This document shows positions 23,481 through 35,415 of a stretch of DNA of 64,000 nucleotides, in pieces; the first letter of the stretch is position 1, and the number at the start of each line of letters is the position of its first letter. The stretch is from Dendrophyllia cribrosa. Lineage: Eukaryota > Cnidaria > Anthozoa > Scleractinia > Dendrophylliidae. The stretch spans positions 42,297,280 through 42,361,279 of the forward strand of contig JAJLRJ010000005.1 of the NCBI GenBank assembly GCA_024195265.1, written 5' to 3'. The notes beneath the pieces are model-generated. The model was given only the letters and a program-made list of their open reading frames with translations. It was not told the DNA's origin and did no database searches. Position numbers and translations under genes: made by a program.

Positions 23481-23599
23481 TGGCGTTAACAATTGTCGTT
23501 AACAGGTTCAACCTGTACCTGCAGAGGCATATCTCGAGAAGAGAATAAAGAAATTTTTCATTTGTCTCAGTTGGGAGAGCTTGAAACAATAGTTACAGA

Positions 23600-24620
23600 A
23601 TATCATACCATCGAATCTCTACAAAGGCCGGCCACCCTTGGACGGAATGTTCTGGATGTTGTAGAAAAGTTTCCGTTATGTAGAGGTTTCGATAAGAGGA
23701 TTTGAGACAGAAGGAGGGATGAACAGGAAGTCAGGACAAGAAAACAAGGTTATTGCTGAAAGGTGTTCGTTTTTGGGAGTTTTTAATAAGAGGATTTGAG
23801 TCAGGGGTTGGAATGAATAGGAAGTGAGGACAAGAAAACAAGGCCATTGTAGAAACGTGTTCGTTATGGGGAGGTTTTAATAGTCTTAATAAGAGGATTT
23901 GAGTAAAAGAATAACACATTCAGGACATGAAACATGACAGGTGAGATGAACGTTATTGAAAAGGTTTTAAAAAGAGGATTTAAGTTAACAGTTAGGAATT
24001 CAATTGCAGAAACTCCGTTATGGGAAGTTTTCAATAAGAGGATTTGAGGGAAAGTATTCTCTATTTTCGAATTGCCCATAATACACTTTGTTTGCCCCCC
24101 AAATTTTGCATAAACTATTGTTTGTAAATGTTCTTGGGAGGACTGCATATTCCCAATTACCAAAAAATAATTCCTGCAGAAGACATTTAAGAGAAAAAAA
24201 AGTCGTGCACAAGAAAGCACGAGAAAAAAAGAGTCTTATTTTGGTAAAAAAAAATTCTTGCAAATAGTGATGCGGAAAAAAAATTCGTACTCAGAAGAAA
24301 TTGCCCAACCTTCCCCACAAAAATAAAATGGTCCGTCCCTAAGAGGATCTGTGTGAAATAATAGAAATTGAAGGGAAAAAATATTGTAGTTGAAGAGAGG
24401 TGGCCGTTCAATATTGGGCAGGTTTCCGATACTGAGAACATTTGAGTACCGGTAATTGGATGGGAAATCAAGACAAGAAAACGTGGCCATTGTATAACGG
24501 GTGGGGGCAGTGCCTCACATGATATAAAGATTTGAGTGAGTGTGAGGGGGCAGAGTGGAGAGGAATTCAGGACAAGAAAACGTGAGTGTTGTAACGACTA
24601 CTGCAGCTGAGGCCGTGGGT
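23600..24620 (+). repeat. Diverged tandem repeat, AATAAGAGGATTTGAG unit
   Basis: The motif ATAAGAGGATTTGAG recurs at about 23692, 23785, 23888, 23969 and 24032, with weaker versions near 24335, 24430 and 24525. Each is followed by variants of CAGGACAAGAAAAC and GCCATTGT. Unit length drifts from 60 to 105 bases. Short minus-strand ORFs here (FPSNPLI-like) simply translate the repeat. Confidence 0.6.
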
Positions 24621-25107
24621 GAGAAGGTTAGTGAAGTTGTTCGACTGCATTTCACACTAAATAGAGAAATACCAAGAAGGTGTTGATAATCGAAAAAGAA
24701 ATAATGATGGCTAAGAACAGGAAAGATTAACTAAAGATAGATTACGCCCGAACGATAATCATGAAAAATTGAGGATTAGCCGTTAATGAAAATTCTTTTC
24801 GTTCCCGTGCACCGGTTCGAAAGTACAAAGTATGCGCAAAAAGGATATTAAATTATTTATTCTATTTTTTTCCATATTAAGGATAAACGGTTTGATAGTT
24901 CGACGTAATGACCTAACACCACAATATTTTTTCTTAGTTATTAAACAAACTGATCATGACGAAATTTAAGAAATATATATTTTTTATACACATAAGCTCT
25001 TTTAAAAATGTTTTGTAACGGAAGTGATTAAGGCGTATTGTACCCGGAGGGCGTGAAACATTGAGGCTCACGTCCATGATAATTTTTTCTTTCTGCAGAT
25101 TTAGAAG
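24621..25107. other. Intergenic, nothing recognised
   Basis: AT-rich, no repeat or coding signal. Confidence 0.45.
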
Positions 25108-25300
25108 TGATATAGACCACTTTCATAATGGCGGCCGATTTATTTATTCTTTTATATGTATGTTAATTAGCCTCACTGGCCTCGGTAACATGTGCAAAAT
25201 TCAAAAGAATTTTTCCTCTAAAATGAGGCCAGTGAGGCTAATTAACATACATATAAAAGAATAAATAAATCGGCCGCCATTATGAAAGTGGTCTATATCA
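25108..25300. mobile_element. Foldback element with perfect 76 bp arms
   Basis: Arms 25108-25183 and 25225-25300, starting TGATATAGACCACTTTCA, appear to be reverse complements at every position, around a 41-base loop. Perfect identity implies a very recent insertion or gene conversion. It abuts a hairpin repeat that starts ATATCAAACACGAG. Confidence 0.88.
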
Positions 25301-25565
25301 AACACGAGAGAGAGTGTTTCATGAGGAATACCGAACACCGAGAAGTGGGTGAAAAACGAGGCGCAGCCGAGTTTTTTAAAACCTCCTTTGAGGTGTTTGG
25401 ACACCTGATAAAACATTCTTTCGAGTGTTTGATGTAGCTTCTCAAACTGATCATTAAATAAGGAGAAAAGGAAGGAATAAAATCGCCAAAATCTATGCAA
25501 ATTAAGACCGGGAATCCAAACCTCCTTCGCGGAAATGATTTCCTTTGTGTTCTCGTCATAAAGGA
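25297..25565 (+). repeat. Hairpin repeat family, copy 1
   Basis: Begins ATATCAAACACGAGAG and then GTTTCATGAGGAATACCGA. After GGCGCAGCCGAG it returns as the reverse complement (GGTGTTTGGACACCTGATAA, TCGAGTGTTTGATGTAG). A conserved tail follows (GATCATTAAAT, GGAGAAAAGGAAGGAATAAA, TTTCCTTTGTGTTCTCGTC). Copies also lie at 28.9 and 49.3 kb. Confidence 0.7.
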
Positions 25566-26395
25566 AAGGGATACCTCATAGACCAGAGTTCAGATCATTG
25601 TACATGATTTTCTGTTTCTCAGTGTTCTAATATTCGGAATACTCGCGCCTTATTTTAGCTCAGTGGGTAAAAAATGCCCCAGTTCAGACAGAAATGCCCA
25701 CTTCGTGCTCGGACGCACATAAGGTCGCTATTGCAAACCGTTTTAAAACAGCGTTGAGGTTAAAACAAGGACCCAAAAAATGTAACCTTGTATACATGTT
25801 GACATGTTACAGTGTAGGCGAATATCTGCTGACGTCATTGTTTTTTATTTTAATTTACGTAGAGAAGGCGTCGTATTTAAGTTGAAAGAGCTTGTTAAAC
25901 TTCGTAATCTAACCAATTTTTAGCTCTTTGTTTGTAATGTTTAAGATAATGTCAGCTATCCAAAACTGCAAAATTTCTTTGTGGCAAAAACGCTAATGAG
26001 CCATACATTCTAAAACAGCATTGCACAACGATATCTATTATATCGTGCTCAAATTTCCAAAGAAAGCTCATTGTGCTACGCCCTTTTGATGTTTAGAATT
26101 GATTTTTTTTGTAGCTCGATAATAAAATGAAGCATAAGCGAATGAGGTAAAAATTGTAAACAAAAATTCTCCTGTATGGGGTTTTAAAATGCTCTATTTC
26201 GGGAATCAACAGCACGTAGTCTCGGATCAAATCACTAATCCTATTCACGCTTTTCTATTCAAGCATCCAAGAAACAAAGAGAGAAAACAGACCGGCGTCC
26301 GTAGGACAATAGATGTATCGTCCAAACACGGAAATGGGATATCCAGGCCAAAAAAGATTAATTGAATATTGGGCCTATCGCACGTATTTTGGGGA
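25566..26395. other. Intergenic, nothing recognised
   Basis: A weak A-box-like TAGCTCAGTGGGTAAA near 25657 has no B box in place. Otherwise featureless. Confidence 0.4.
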
Positions 26396-26399
26396 AAGT

Positions 26400-26640
26400 T
26401 GAACATCATGCAAACAGCCTTGCACCACCAAGAACTGCTCAATAGCTTTCAGATGAATGTTCACATTTCAGTTCAGAATTAAAAGGACTAATTCTTCTTG
26501 TATAGTACTGTTATAAACAGTGAATGTTCACATTTCAGTTATTTCGTCTTCTGTTTAGACTCAAAAGTTCGAACCGCCTTGTACAGTACTGTAACAAACA
26601 GCGTCACAGCAAAGTCAGTACTGCTTGATAGGTTTCATTT
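26400..26640 (+). repeat. Decayed TTAA-106 array, about two units
   Basis: Landmarks ACTGCTCAATAGCTTTCA, GACTCAAAAGTTCGAACCG and CAGTACTGCTTGATAGG appear at reduced identity, with a short duplication of TGAATGTTCACATTTCAGTT. Confidence 0.55.
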
Positions 26641-26854
26641 ATCAATTTTATCATTTATGACTGGATTCCACGACCCTCGGCTCTTGACTCTACAGCCAAC
26701 TCTCAAGAATACAAATGAGCGACAATATAACTAAACACCAAGCGACAAGGCTTAATCTGTACAAATCTATGTGTTGTATTGTAAATGGCTTGATTTATGA
26801 GGGCGATAGCTCTCTATTGTTTCCTCTTTTCTGCCGATAAATTCATAATTCAAA

Positions 26855-27470
26855 AGGGAAAAAAACAAAATTTCGTTTTCTTAAAATACTGAGGAGGAGC
26901 TACTGAGGAGTTCATTGTAAGTTTTTATCCACAGACAGAAGAGTTTGGAACCACCTTGTAAAGCGAAAGAAACAGACGGAACCGAAATATAGTACATATA
27001 TCTTGAAAGCTAATTTGCATGGTCACACTTTATGATTTACTCCACTGAGCGAACAAGTTAGAGCCATCCACTTTGTGCAGCATAATAACAGTACCACAGG
27101 AAAGTATTGCTCAAGAGCTTTCATTTGAATGGTCACACTTTAGGATTTCATCCTCAGACTCAAAAGTTATAACCACCTTGTACAACATAATAAACAGTAC
27201 CGCAGGAAAGTACTGCTCAGTAGCTTTCATTTGAATGGTCATACTTTAGGATTTCATCCACAGACTCAAAAGTTATAACCACCTTGTACAACATAATAAA
27301 CAGTACCACAGGAAAGTACTGCTCAGTAGCTTTCATTTGAATGGTCACACTTCAGGATTTGTCCACTATCTCAAAAGTTAGAACCACCTTGTGCAGTATA
27401 ATAAGCAGCACCACAGGAAGCTCAGTAGCTTTCATTTGAATGGTTACATTTCAGGATTTCATCCATATCT
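26855..27470 (+). repeat. TTAA-106 tandem array with element end attached
   Basis: The array opens with the outer end of the single-copy elements (AAAACAAAATTTCGTTTTCT, TTAAAATACTGAGG) and continues into five to six ~106 bp units. The middle units are nearly identical (GCTTTCATTTGAATGGTCA; CACCTTGTACAACATAATAA). It supports the idea that arrays arise by multiplying the element core. Confidence 0.75.
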
Positions 27471-28410
27471 GACTAACAAATATAGAGCAAACCTGTTTAC
27501 AGTATACAGAATACAGAATACAGAAAAGAACCTCGCAATAGCGTTAGAACCCCATGGGGCTGCAGGAGTGAGTGGTTGAAATAAGAAGCTGAGTATACCG
27601 TACTAAACTGAATCGGGTCTTTTGATAATGTTTATAAATCGGCATTGTCAGCTTTCTCGACTGGTCGGAACTTGGGATTTCAGAGTATAACTGCGTATCC
27701 TGTTAGGTATTATGTACGTACAATAATCTGCCCCCTTTTATAATCAAAAAGTTGAAGCGACGTTTACTTTCTGCAACATGAAAATTTGTTGCGCGCGTAG
27801 GTGGTGATGTCTACAACCTGCAACACAACAGTGTTACGCGACAAGTTGCACGATTTTGTGCAGTCTTCCTTTTCTAGCTCTACTTCATTGTGTACTCACC
27901 AGTCTTGCAATGCTGCACCGTAAATGCGGCTTAGATTAATTTGCTACCTCCTCGCAAAAAAAGAAATCAGACTTTAACTGCTACGTGACCACTACAGATG
28001 TCTATTTCAAAATAGGAGCACTGTGGTGTGACTGTAACTATTAAAAAATCGCTTGGTAACTTCCATTTGAAACCTCCTTTGTTTTCACGATGATGGATCA
28101 GAAACTGTTATATATGTTCCTATTGTAATAGAGCACAAATTATCGTGTTTATTCCGTGTTCGCGCCACGTGATGGACTTTGACCAATAGGGTCAGATTAG
28201 TAGTATGGGATTATCGAATGACGTACTTCATGACGTCACTAGCTCAAATCCAGACAAAGCCGTCTGAGCTGTAAGCTTTTGAAAGTCGCACAGTGCCAGT
28301 CAACATGAACGGATATGGAGCTTTTGTTGAACTTCAAGTTAAATTTAGGTTGTCTTGGTATTAATAAAATTATCAAAAGTTTTAGAACCACATATATAAC
28401 ACGGCACATC
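27471..28410. other. Intergenic, nothing recognised
   Basis: No coding or repeat signal apart from short AT tracts. Confidence 0.45.
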
Positions 28411-28593
28411 ATTAAAGGCCCACCTTCACCCAAAATGCTGTGCGCGCCGTGATCTCTCTGTGCTGAATTTCGTGTAACACGTTATGCATGCTTGAATGCG
28501 TGCAACCAATCAGATCATGAATATGAACAATGGAGCATTTCAAAACAAAAACAAACGACCGCAACGCCTTTTGGGTGAAGGTGGGCCTTTAAT
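28411..28593. mobile_element. MITE with perfect 25 bp ends
   Basis: Both ends read ATTAAAGGCCCACCTTCACC plus CAAAA, inward, with no mismatch across 25 bases. It is 183 bp with a non-coding interior. ATTAA at the ends could include a target duplication. Confidence 0.82.
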
Positions 28594-28939
28594 TTGTTTC
28601 GTTCTTTGAATGATCATAGTTTAACGACACCACGGAAAAGTACAGGTAAGTTGTTTGAAAGCCGTTTTAACTCTTAATTTTAATTCATAACCAAAAGCAG
28701 TTTAAGTCAAATTATGAGCAAATAAAGAATTAACAGGATTTTGCATTGTAAAGGTGTAGATTTTAATTCAAATTTGGCACTAATCCTGGGTTATCTTACC
28801 CTGCTTTGAACAACTCGGTCTTGCTCAGTAGCTTTCATGTGAATGGTGACAGTTTAGGATTACATTCTGAAGACTTTGATATGCGTTTCAACATGTGTTG
28901 ATCAACACATTTTGCAGCCGCTGTCAAACAAATGTTGAA

Positions 28940-29215
28940 GTAGTATATCAAACACGAGGACGAGTGTTTCATCAGGATATCCAAACACCGAAAGGTGGGT
29001 TGAAAAACGAAGCGCAGCCGAGTTTTTTTTACCTACTTGGAGGTGTTTGGATACCTAATGAAACACTCTTTCGAGTGTTTGGCATAGCTTCTCAAACTAA
29101 TCATTAAATGCGGAGAAAAGGAAGGAATAAAATCACCAAATTCTATGTTAATTAAGACCGGGAAACCAAACCTTCTTCGCGGTAGTGATTTCCTTTGTGT
29201 TCTCGTCGTGTATTA
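28940..29215 (+). repeat. Hairpin repeat family, copy 2
   Basis: GTATATCAAACACGAGGACG opens the left arm, CATCAGGATATCCAAACACC follows, and the right arm returns through GGTGTTTGGATACCTAATGA. The tail matches copy 1 through TTTCCTTTGTGTTCTCGTCG. Confidence 0.75.
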
Positions 29216-29394
29216 TTAAAGAGTGTTAGGACTGTGTGTCATGCCATGGTGAAATAGGCCATTCATCATGTTGAACGCCGTTGAACGAAAAAAGAGACAG
29301 GCACTATTCCGTTCAACAAGTTGCAACAGTTCGACAAGTTGCAACAGTTGCAACAACCCGGTGTATAACAGGAAAGTAGTACTCGGTAACTTCC

Positions 29395-29990
29395 ATTATG
29401 GTAACACTAGGATTTTGTCCTAAGACGCAACAGTAAGAGTCACCTTTGGAATAGCATTAAACATTACCAAACGAAGCCAAGGAAGTACTGCTCAATAGCT
29501 TTCATTTGAATGGTCACACTTTAGGATTTAATCCACAGACTCAAATGTTAGAACTACCTTGTACAGCTTAATAAACAGTACCACAGCAGTATGGATAGTA
29601 CTGCTCAATAGCTTTCATTTGAATGGTCGCACTTCAGGATTTCATCCACAAACTTAAAGGTAAGGACCACCTCGTACAGCATTATAAACACCGCCACAGT
29701 AAAGTACTGCTCCACAGCTTTCATTTGAATTGTTACACTTTTAAGGATTTCATTCACCGACTCAAAAGTTAGAACCACCTTGTACAGCATAATAAACAGC
29801 ACCACAAGAAAGTACTGCTCAGTAGCTTTCATTTGAATGTCACACTATAGGATTTCATCCACAGACTCAAAAGTTGTACAGCATAATAAACAGCACCATA
29901 GTTAAGTATTACTCAAAAGCTTTCACTTGACTGAATGGCACACTTTAGGGTTTCATCCATGCTATCAAACGTTACAGCATGATAAGCAGC
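29395..29990 (+). repeat. TTAA-106 tandem array, about five to six units
   Basis: Successive ~106 bp units carry GCTTTCATTTGAATGGTC and CTTGTACAGCATAATAAACA. Units at the two ends are more decayed than those in the middle, as expected for an array that homogenises internally. Confidence 0.75.
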
Positions 29991-30590
29991 ACGATTCTTC
30001 ACGAATATCGTTCAGATATAATCTGCCTTATTCTCTTCATGCACATATAAACCGCCCCTGTTTCTTTTATTAACCTTTGTGATATGATTTGGTCGAAGCG
30101 CCTGAAAAATGGAAAAACTATCTCAAACAAACAAACAAACACACACACAAAAGAAAGCAATGAATGTACACAATTTAGAATGCTGCAGTACCCACCCATA
30201 CGCAGAATTCCAAGAAATAGCTCTTTCTGTTTTTCCAGAAAAATTTTCCATCAACCTAATCTTTCATCAATTTGGTTAAGATTATCACTATTCAGGCGAA
30301 ATCGTTTTCTCTTGAAAACCACCCTTTTATTACCGTTTTTATTTGTCATCTTATTCCGGCATGCAGAAAAAAAAAATTAAATCGACCTAAGCCTCGATTT
30401 TTCATGACTTATCGCTGGGGCGTAATCTGTCTTAATATCTTCCGTTGTAAACCACTCTCGATTCTTTTATTTCCGTTTGTTGATTTGGTTAAAAACTCCG
30501 AAATCGTGCAAGTTGATCCTCGGTCATTTCACAGAACTATCAAACTTTTTATCACAAACATGAAACGAGAATAAATGAACACGATTTAGG
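29991..30590. other. Intergenic with a CA-rich microsatellite
   Basis: AAACAAACAAACAAACACACA lies near 30124-30150. No other feature. Confidence 0.5.
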
Positions 30591-30592
30591 AT

Positions 30593-31562
30593 ACACTCTT
30601 TTTTTATAAGAACCTTTTTATAAGAACGTTGAGGCTAGGATTGGCCGAAATTTTAAGAACGTGCTGAGAACATACCCAGGCTGAGATTTAGTCGAGAACG
30701 TCTTTATGTTTTTCTCTTATTTTTACAGTTAGCATGGTTGCCACAGGTCAGGAAATAGTCAGGGAAAAGTCAGGGAATTTCACTTTGAGTCAGGAAAAAT
30801 TTACATCTTTGAAAGAAGTCGGGGAAAAGTGAAATTTTAAGAGTACTAATTCATTTACTGCCGTCTCCGTGGTCTCCATGTTACGTTAAGGAACTATCAA
30901 TTCATGTACACTGCGTGTGTCTTGCTGAAAGCATTAATAAATGGGTAGAGAGGATGGCTGCGAGGGGAGGTTGGAGGCCATTATCAGGACTAATTTGTAA
31001 AATTGTTAATTCAGTTGGTCAGGGAAATTTTACATTTGTCAGGGAAAAGTTAGGGAATTTCAAACATGTATGGCTGTGGCAACCATGGTTAGGTATCTAA
31101 GAATAAAATAACGTGTAATAATTTGGTCAGCTAAAATTTACAGTCCAACGGAGTCCAAAATGCTTGAATAGTTTGTAACGTTGTAGGTCGTTTTCCATTT
31201 TAAAATAGCAAATGTGTTTAATAATTAGAAATTGTTCGAACTTGGTCCATTTTTTCCTTTTCTTTCGGAGCTATGATTTCAGATACCACGTAGCTCTTAA
31301 CAACCTCTAATTTCGTGGACCTGGGTATCACGCAGCTCTATCGTTTTCAGGGCTAGGGTCCATTGTTGTGTTGTTTGTTCTATTGTTTCCTCGGCAAGTC
31401 AGAGAAGACATTGTAAGAGCTGCGTATTGCCCCTACGATTTACTGAAATACTAACATCGTAAGAACGTTTTCGGGCTCAAATCGCCAAAAAATAAAACTT
31501 TTAGTATCAGCTAAGCCTCGGGTAAAAAATTAGAAGTTCCAGTACTAGAAATAAAGAGTGTG
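30593..31562. mobile_element. Possible DNA transposon remnant, ACACTCTTT ends
   Basis: The left end ACACTCTTTTTTTATAAGAA and right end reversed (ACACTCTTTATTTCTAGTAC) share an imperfect inverted repeat, and TAAGAACGTT recurs inside both ends. The interior hosts a second element at 30733-31087. There are no transposase motifs. Confidence 0.4.
30733..31087. mobile_element. Nested MITE with GTTAG target duplication
   Basis: Ends CATGGTTGCCACAG and CTGTGGCAACCATG are perfect inverted repeats. Each side is flanked by GTTAG, consistent with a 5-base target duplication. Inside, CAGGGAAAAGT-AGGGAATTT occurs in both halves. It sits wholly inside the larger element around it. Confidence 0.75.
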
Positions 31563-32939
31563 TACTGCAACGCCACATAAAATTCCAAACAATAACTCTC
31601 CCCGGGCTTTCAAATCTACAAACCGAAAAGAATTTTCATCGACCTAATCCTCAATTTTTCACAATTATCCTTCGGGAAAATTCTGTCTTTACCACAGCAT
31701 ATGCGCGCGAGTAACATACGTCCAGCTACGCGAACGCGAACGCGAATTGCCATTACATGGAGCGACATGAATTTTTTGCACGTTATAATTTGCGGCATGT
31801 TTAATGGAACCACTAAAATTAAATCCCAAAAATTAGATCCACAAAACTCCCAAACATACGTATCCGATACGCATCCGTAAATTGAAATTTCCCGTAAAAA
31901 ATCCCATGCGAGTAACCCGCGCGAGTAGCTTTTGGCACCTGCTCGCGCGCGAACTTCCGGTACAATTGAGGAAAAATTCATTGGAGTTCAAGGTCATCAT
32001 ATGAGAATACACCCTGTGATTTTACTATGGGTGCAGTATCATATCGATCTTAAATGAAGTCGTCATTTTCAAACATGTCACTTTATCTCGCGGTTGATAT
32101 TGTTTTTCCATTCATTCTTCTAATAAAACCAAATATAAATTAATTGATTGAAACGGCTTTTGTCTGTTGGAATTCCGTGAAAAGTGAACCGGGGAAGTCG
32201 TCGTTTCTTTTAAGGTCAAGCTCGGTGAACGTTTTCGCCGCTTCAAAGCAGGAATAAACGTCGTTTGAAGTTAACGATGCACGCTTCTTTCGAGTTGGAC
32301 ATGCATTTATGCCGGCCAGGCTCAGTAAAACTAGTCACAACAAGATATTCATTGTTATTTGCCTTAGCCGATACCGAAGCAGATCGCCAGTAAAATAGAT
32401 ACACAGAAACATACCTGACGAGACAGAAAACTGAAACCTCACCGTTTTTCATGCGCCATTGGAGACGAGGAATCCTATTTCGAGGTCTTGATGTGGAGCT
32501 TTGGAACTCTGAATTTCAATCCCGTACAACTGACTATTCCAACAGAATGCGACTGGCGTTAAAGTCTGACAAATTCGACGCAGAATTTACAGACACTTGA
32601 CTTATGTCAATATCCTGATGGAAAACTAATTGTTCGTCACGCGCGCTGGAACGGAAAAGCCTATATACTTAACGGGCGTATGAAGTAAATCAAACCGCGC
32701 GATATGGATACCTTAACACGCTTTCTATATTTAGCCTGGTCCGGATACTCAAGTTCTGCCGCGAATACCAATTGTTGCAAGTCATGAGCGATATATCGCG
32801 CGCATGGTCAAGGCAATTCCCCTTGTATCGCGCCAAACAGTTATGGTTTTCCACTCGTTTTCATCAGAGCTAGGGTTTAGAATCCAGCCAGTTTGGTCTA
32901 ATAAAGGAAATAAGGGTTAGGGTTACGCCCAGAGAGAGA
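31563..32939. other. Intergenic, nothing recognised
   Basis: A minus-strand ORF at 31616-31981 has no recognisable product or splice context. There is otherwise no feature. Confidence 0.4.
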
Positions 32940-33216
32940 AAATTAATTTTCACTCGCAGAGTTAATTATAGAGACATGTGGTTCTAACTTATGAGTCTGT
33001 TGACTAAATCCTATGGTGTGACCATTCAAATGAAACCTCTTCAGCAGTACTTTTGCATGGTACCATTTGTTCTAACTTTTGAATCTGTGGACGAAATCCT
33101 ATGGTGTGACCATTCAAATGAAACCTCTTCGTCAGTACTTTTATAAGGTACCATTTGTTTTTCAATATTTTTCAACATGAAATTTTTTTTTGGAATTCTT
33201 GGGAGTTAAATTGGAG
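32940..33216 (-). mobile_element. TTAA-106 element with doubled core
   Basis: The ends match the single-copy elements (TTAATTTTCACTCGCAGAG ... CTTGGGAGTTAA). The core block (TGAGTCTGTTGACTAAATCC, GTGTGACCATTCAAATGAAA) occurs twice in tandem. This is the smallest step from a single element to an array and shows how the arrays begin. Confidence 0.75.
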
Positions 33217-33654
33217 CAGGTTACGGTTTTGAGGTATTGTGGCTATGAGAGGCACACCCACCCAGACACCCGTAATAAACCGCCTTAGTGCAAGCATGAT
33301 CAAGAAAATCCCCTTTGAATATTTCAACTATTTCCATCTGTTGCAAAATGATTAACAACTGGAGCGGGTATGTTGACGTGGTGCCTTCGTTTTGTGAACA
33401 AACAGCCCGTCAAAAAGGCCAACTCTTTAGTTCTCTGACAAAAATAACGGACACCAATCGTGATCCTCTTCGCAGGCTATCTGATCATTTTCGTTTTCAT
33501 CAACAATAGCTTCACTGTGGCATGCAACTGGCATATACCATAAAGATGACAGGAAGAATAGAAACTGAACCATTCAGCTGAGCCTAATCCTCCGTTCACG
33601 TATTGTCATGATACCTATAATTAGTATGCCAAATTCAGAACGCGTAACAATTAG
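33217..33654. other. Intergenic, nothing recognised
   Basis: No feature seen. Confidence 0.45.
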
Positions 33655-33990
33655 AACTATAGAAAAGTACTGCTCAAAAGCTTTCATTTGAATGGTCACA
33701 TTTTAGGATTTTATCCAGACTCCAAAGTTAGAACCACCTTGTACAACATAATAAGCAGTACCGTGTGAAAGTACTGTTCGTTAGCTTTCATCCACAGACT
33801 CCAAAGTGAGAACCACTACCTTATACAGCATAATAAACAACACCATGAAAGTACTGTTCGTTAGCTTTCATTTGAATGTCGCACTAAAGCTTTCATCCAC
33901 AGGCTCAAACGTTAGAACCACCTCAGTGTACAGCATAATAAACAGCACTACATGAAAGCACTGCTCAATAGCTTTCATTTGAATGGTCTA
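33655..33990 (+). repeat. TTAA-106 tandem array, about three units
   Basis: Units carry AGCTTTCATTTGAATG and AGCATAATAAACA. One unit has a short deletion between TTAGCTTTCA and TCCACAGACTC. Confidence 0.7.
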
Positions 33991-34243
33991 TGGCTCAATA
34001 TCAAGGCTTGACACTAGGCATTAGGTCAACATGAAACAATTCGGTCTCTTGACCCTAGGAGGCCGCAACATTTGTGATTGAGCAGCTTATCAGGATGGGC
34101 GAGTATGATACTCTTGTGCAGTTAGTCGTTTGAGATTGAGAAACCAAAAGTTCGCGCTTCTTCTAGCTAGTTTGACCTTCTGACAGGGCTTCAAACTCGT
34201 CTGAATGGAGAACGGAACCTGCAGTGTCATTCTACATACTCTT

Positions 34244-34282
34244 GGGGGGGGGGGGGGGGTCTAAAGTTCCCCCCCCCCCCCC
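34244..34282. repeat. G16-spacer-C14 hairpin
   Basis: A run of 16 G is followed by TCTAAAGTT and a run of 14 C, so the tract can fold into a pure G:C hairpin or a G-quadruplex. Run lengths are prone to sequencing error. Confidence 0.7.
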
Positions 34283-34692
34283 ACCTTTCAGTGGATCCCA
34301 CCACTTTTTTCTTTGTAATGTAGCATTCTTTGGACTTATGGTCCACTAAAACCAATCTCTACAGTTGACAAGAAAACGAGTATCTAAATAGACCTTAAAC
34401 ATCCTAATTTCCCGTAATAGATCCAACCGCAAAAATAGCCTGAATTGAGTCATTTGACAGAAATGTGTGACGGCATGATAGCTGTTAAGTGCGCAAAGGT
34501 CAAAATGTTTTCAGCATTATCTTCAATGGGATCAACCTGTTGGACTAATAACTGATAACTAAGTCTCTAAAATCAGGATTGGGAGGAACGCAGGCCTATT
34601 TATCCTGGTAACAAATGTGTGCAAGGTTTCTGGAGACGTGAATCACTCGAAAACAGCTAAAACGATGTGAAGGCACTAGTAAAATCTGCAAA

Positions 34693-34810
34693 GGACCGCC
34701 AACGATAATGCTACTAACGAACGAAACAGCTGTCCACGGTCACTTTATCGGTTTCTGTCGTATTGGTGTCTCGCAAAGTCAACTTTTTTACGTAGTCAGA
34801 TCAGCCTTGC
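34693..34810 (+). mobile_element. Ribozyme module, copy C (5' half lost)
   Basis: CGAAACAGCTGTCCACGGT at 34722-34740 is identical to the 3' half of the hammerhead at 45.5 kb. It is followed, as in the other copies, by a spacer and TACGTAGTCAGATCAGCCTT. The CTGATGA strand and stem II have decayed beyond recognition, so it cannot be catalytic. Confidence 0.6.
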
Positions 34811-34989
34811 AGTTTATTGTATGTTTGAACACACTAGAAATGCTTTATTCAAAATAAGTTAAACATGCATGACTGTTTCTCCAAAGCAGAAACTTTCTCA
34901 GTTAAAGATAGATCAGGCTATCGATGTTTGGACTTGAAAGTCTAGTTTTTAATAAAGCGTATAAGTGTGTGGTGCTGTTTTGTGTAAGC

Positions 34990-35170
34990 TGGTTGTAGTC
35001 TGAGTCTGGATGAAATCCTTAATTAAAAGTGACGATTTAAATTAAGGCTACAGAGTATAGTAGCTTTATAAAGTGCTCAGTGCACAAGGTAGATCTTAGC
35101 TTTTTGAGTCTGGACAAAATTCCAATGTATGATCATTCAAATAAAAGCTGCTGGGCAGTACTTGCCTTAC
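34990..35170 (-). repeat. Decayed TTAA-106 units, reverse
   Basis: Landmarks GAGTCTGGATGAAATCCTTA, CAGTGCACAAGGT, GAGTCTGGACAAAATTCC and AAAAGCTGCTGGGCAGTACT indicate about two diverged units. Confidence 0.55.
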
Positions 35171-35415
35171 GCGATGAAGGAATGTCTTTTATTTTTCTTA
35201 CAGTACGATGTGGTGCCAGTGTGGTTTCAAGATTTCAGAATGGTCGCTGTATAACGACGACTAGAACATTGAAATAGGTTTTGAAAACGTTGGGGTGCAT
35301 GGTTTGAGACTGCGCAGGTTCTCGAGCAAAATGTATCGCAACAAAGCATATCCGCGCCATAAACTCGGCTTATTTGATCGCTGAAGCAGTGTTTACTTAC
35401 ACTGCTTTTATATAC

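Noticed and set aside
25657..25690. tRNA-like or SINE head (TAGCTCAGTGGGTAAA)
   Set aside because: There is no B box at the proper distance and no second copy with the same body.
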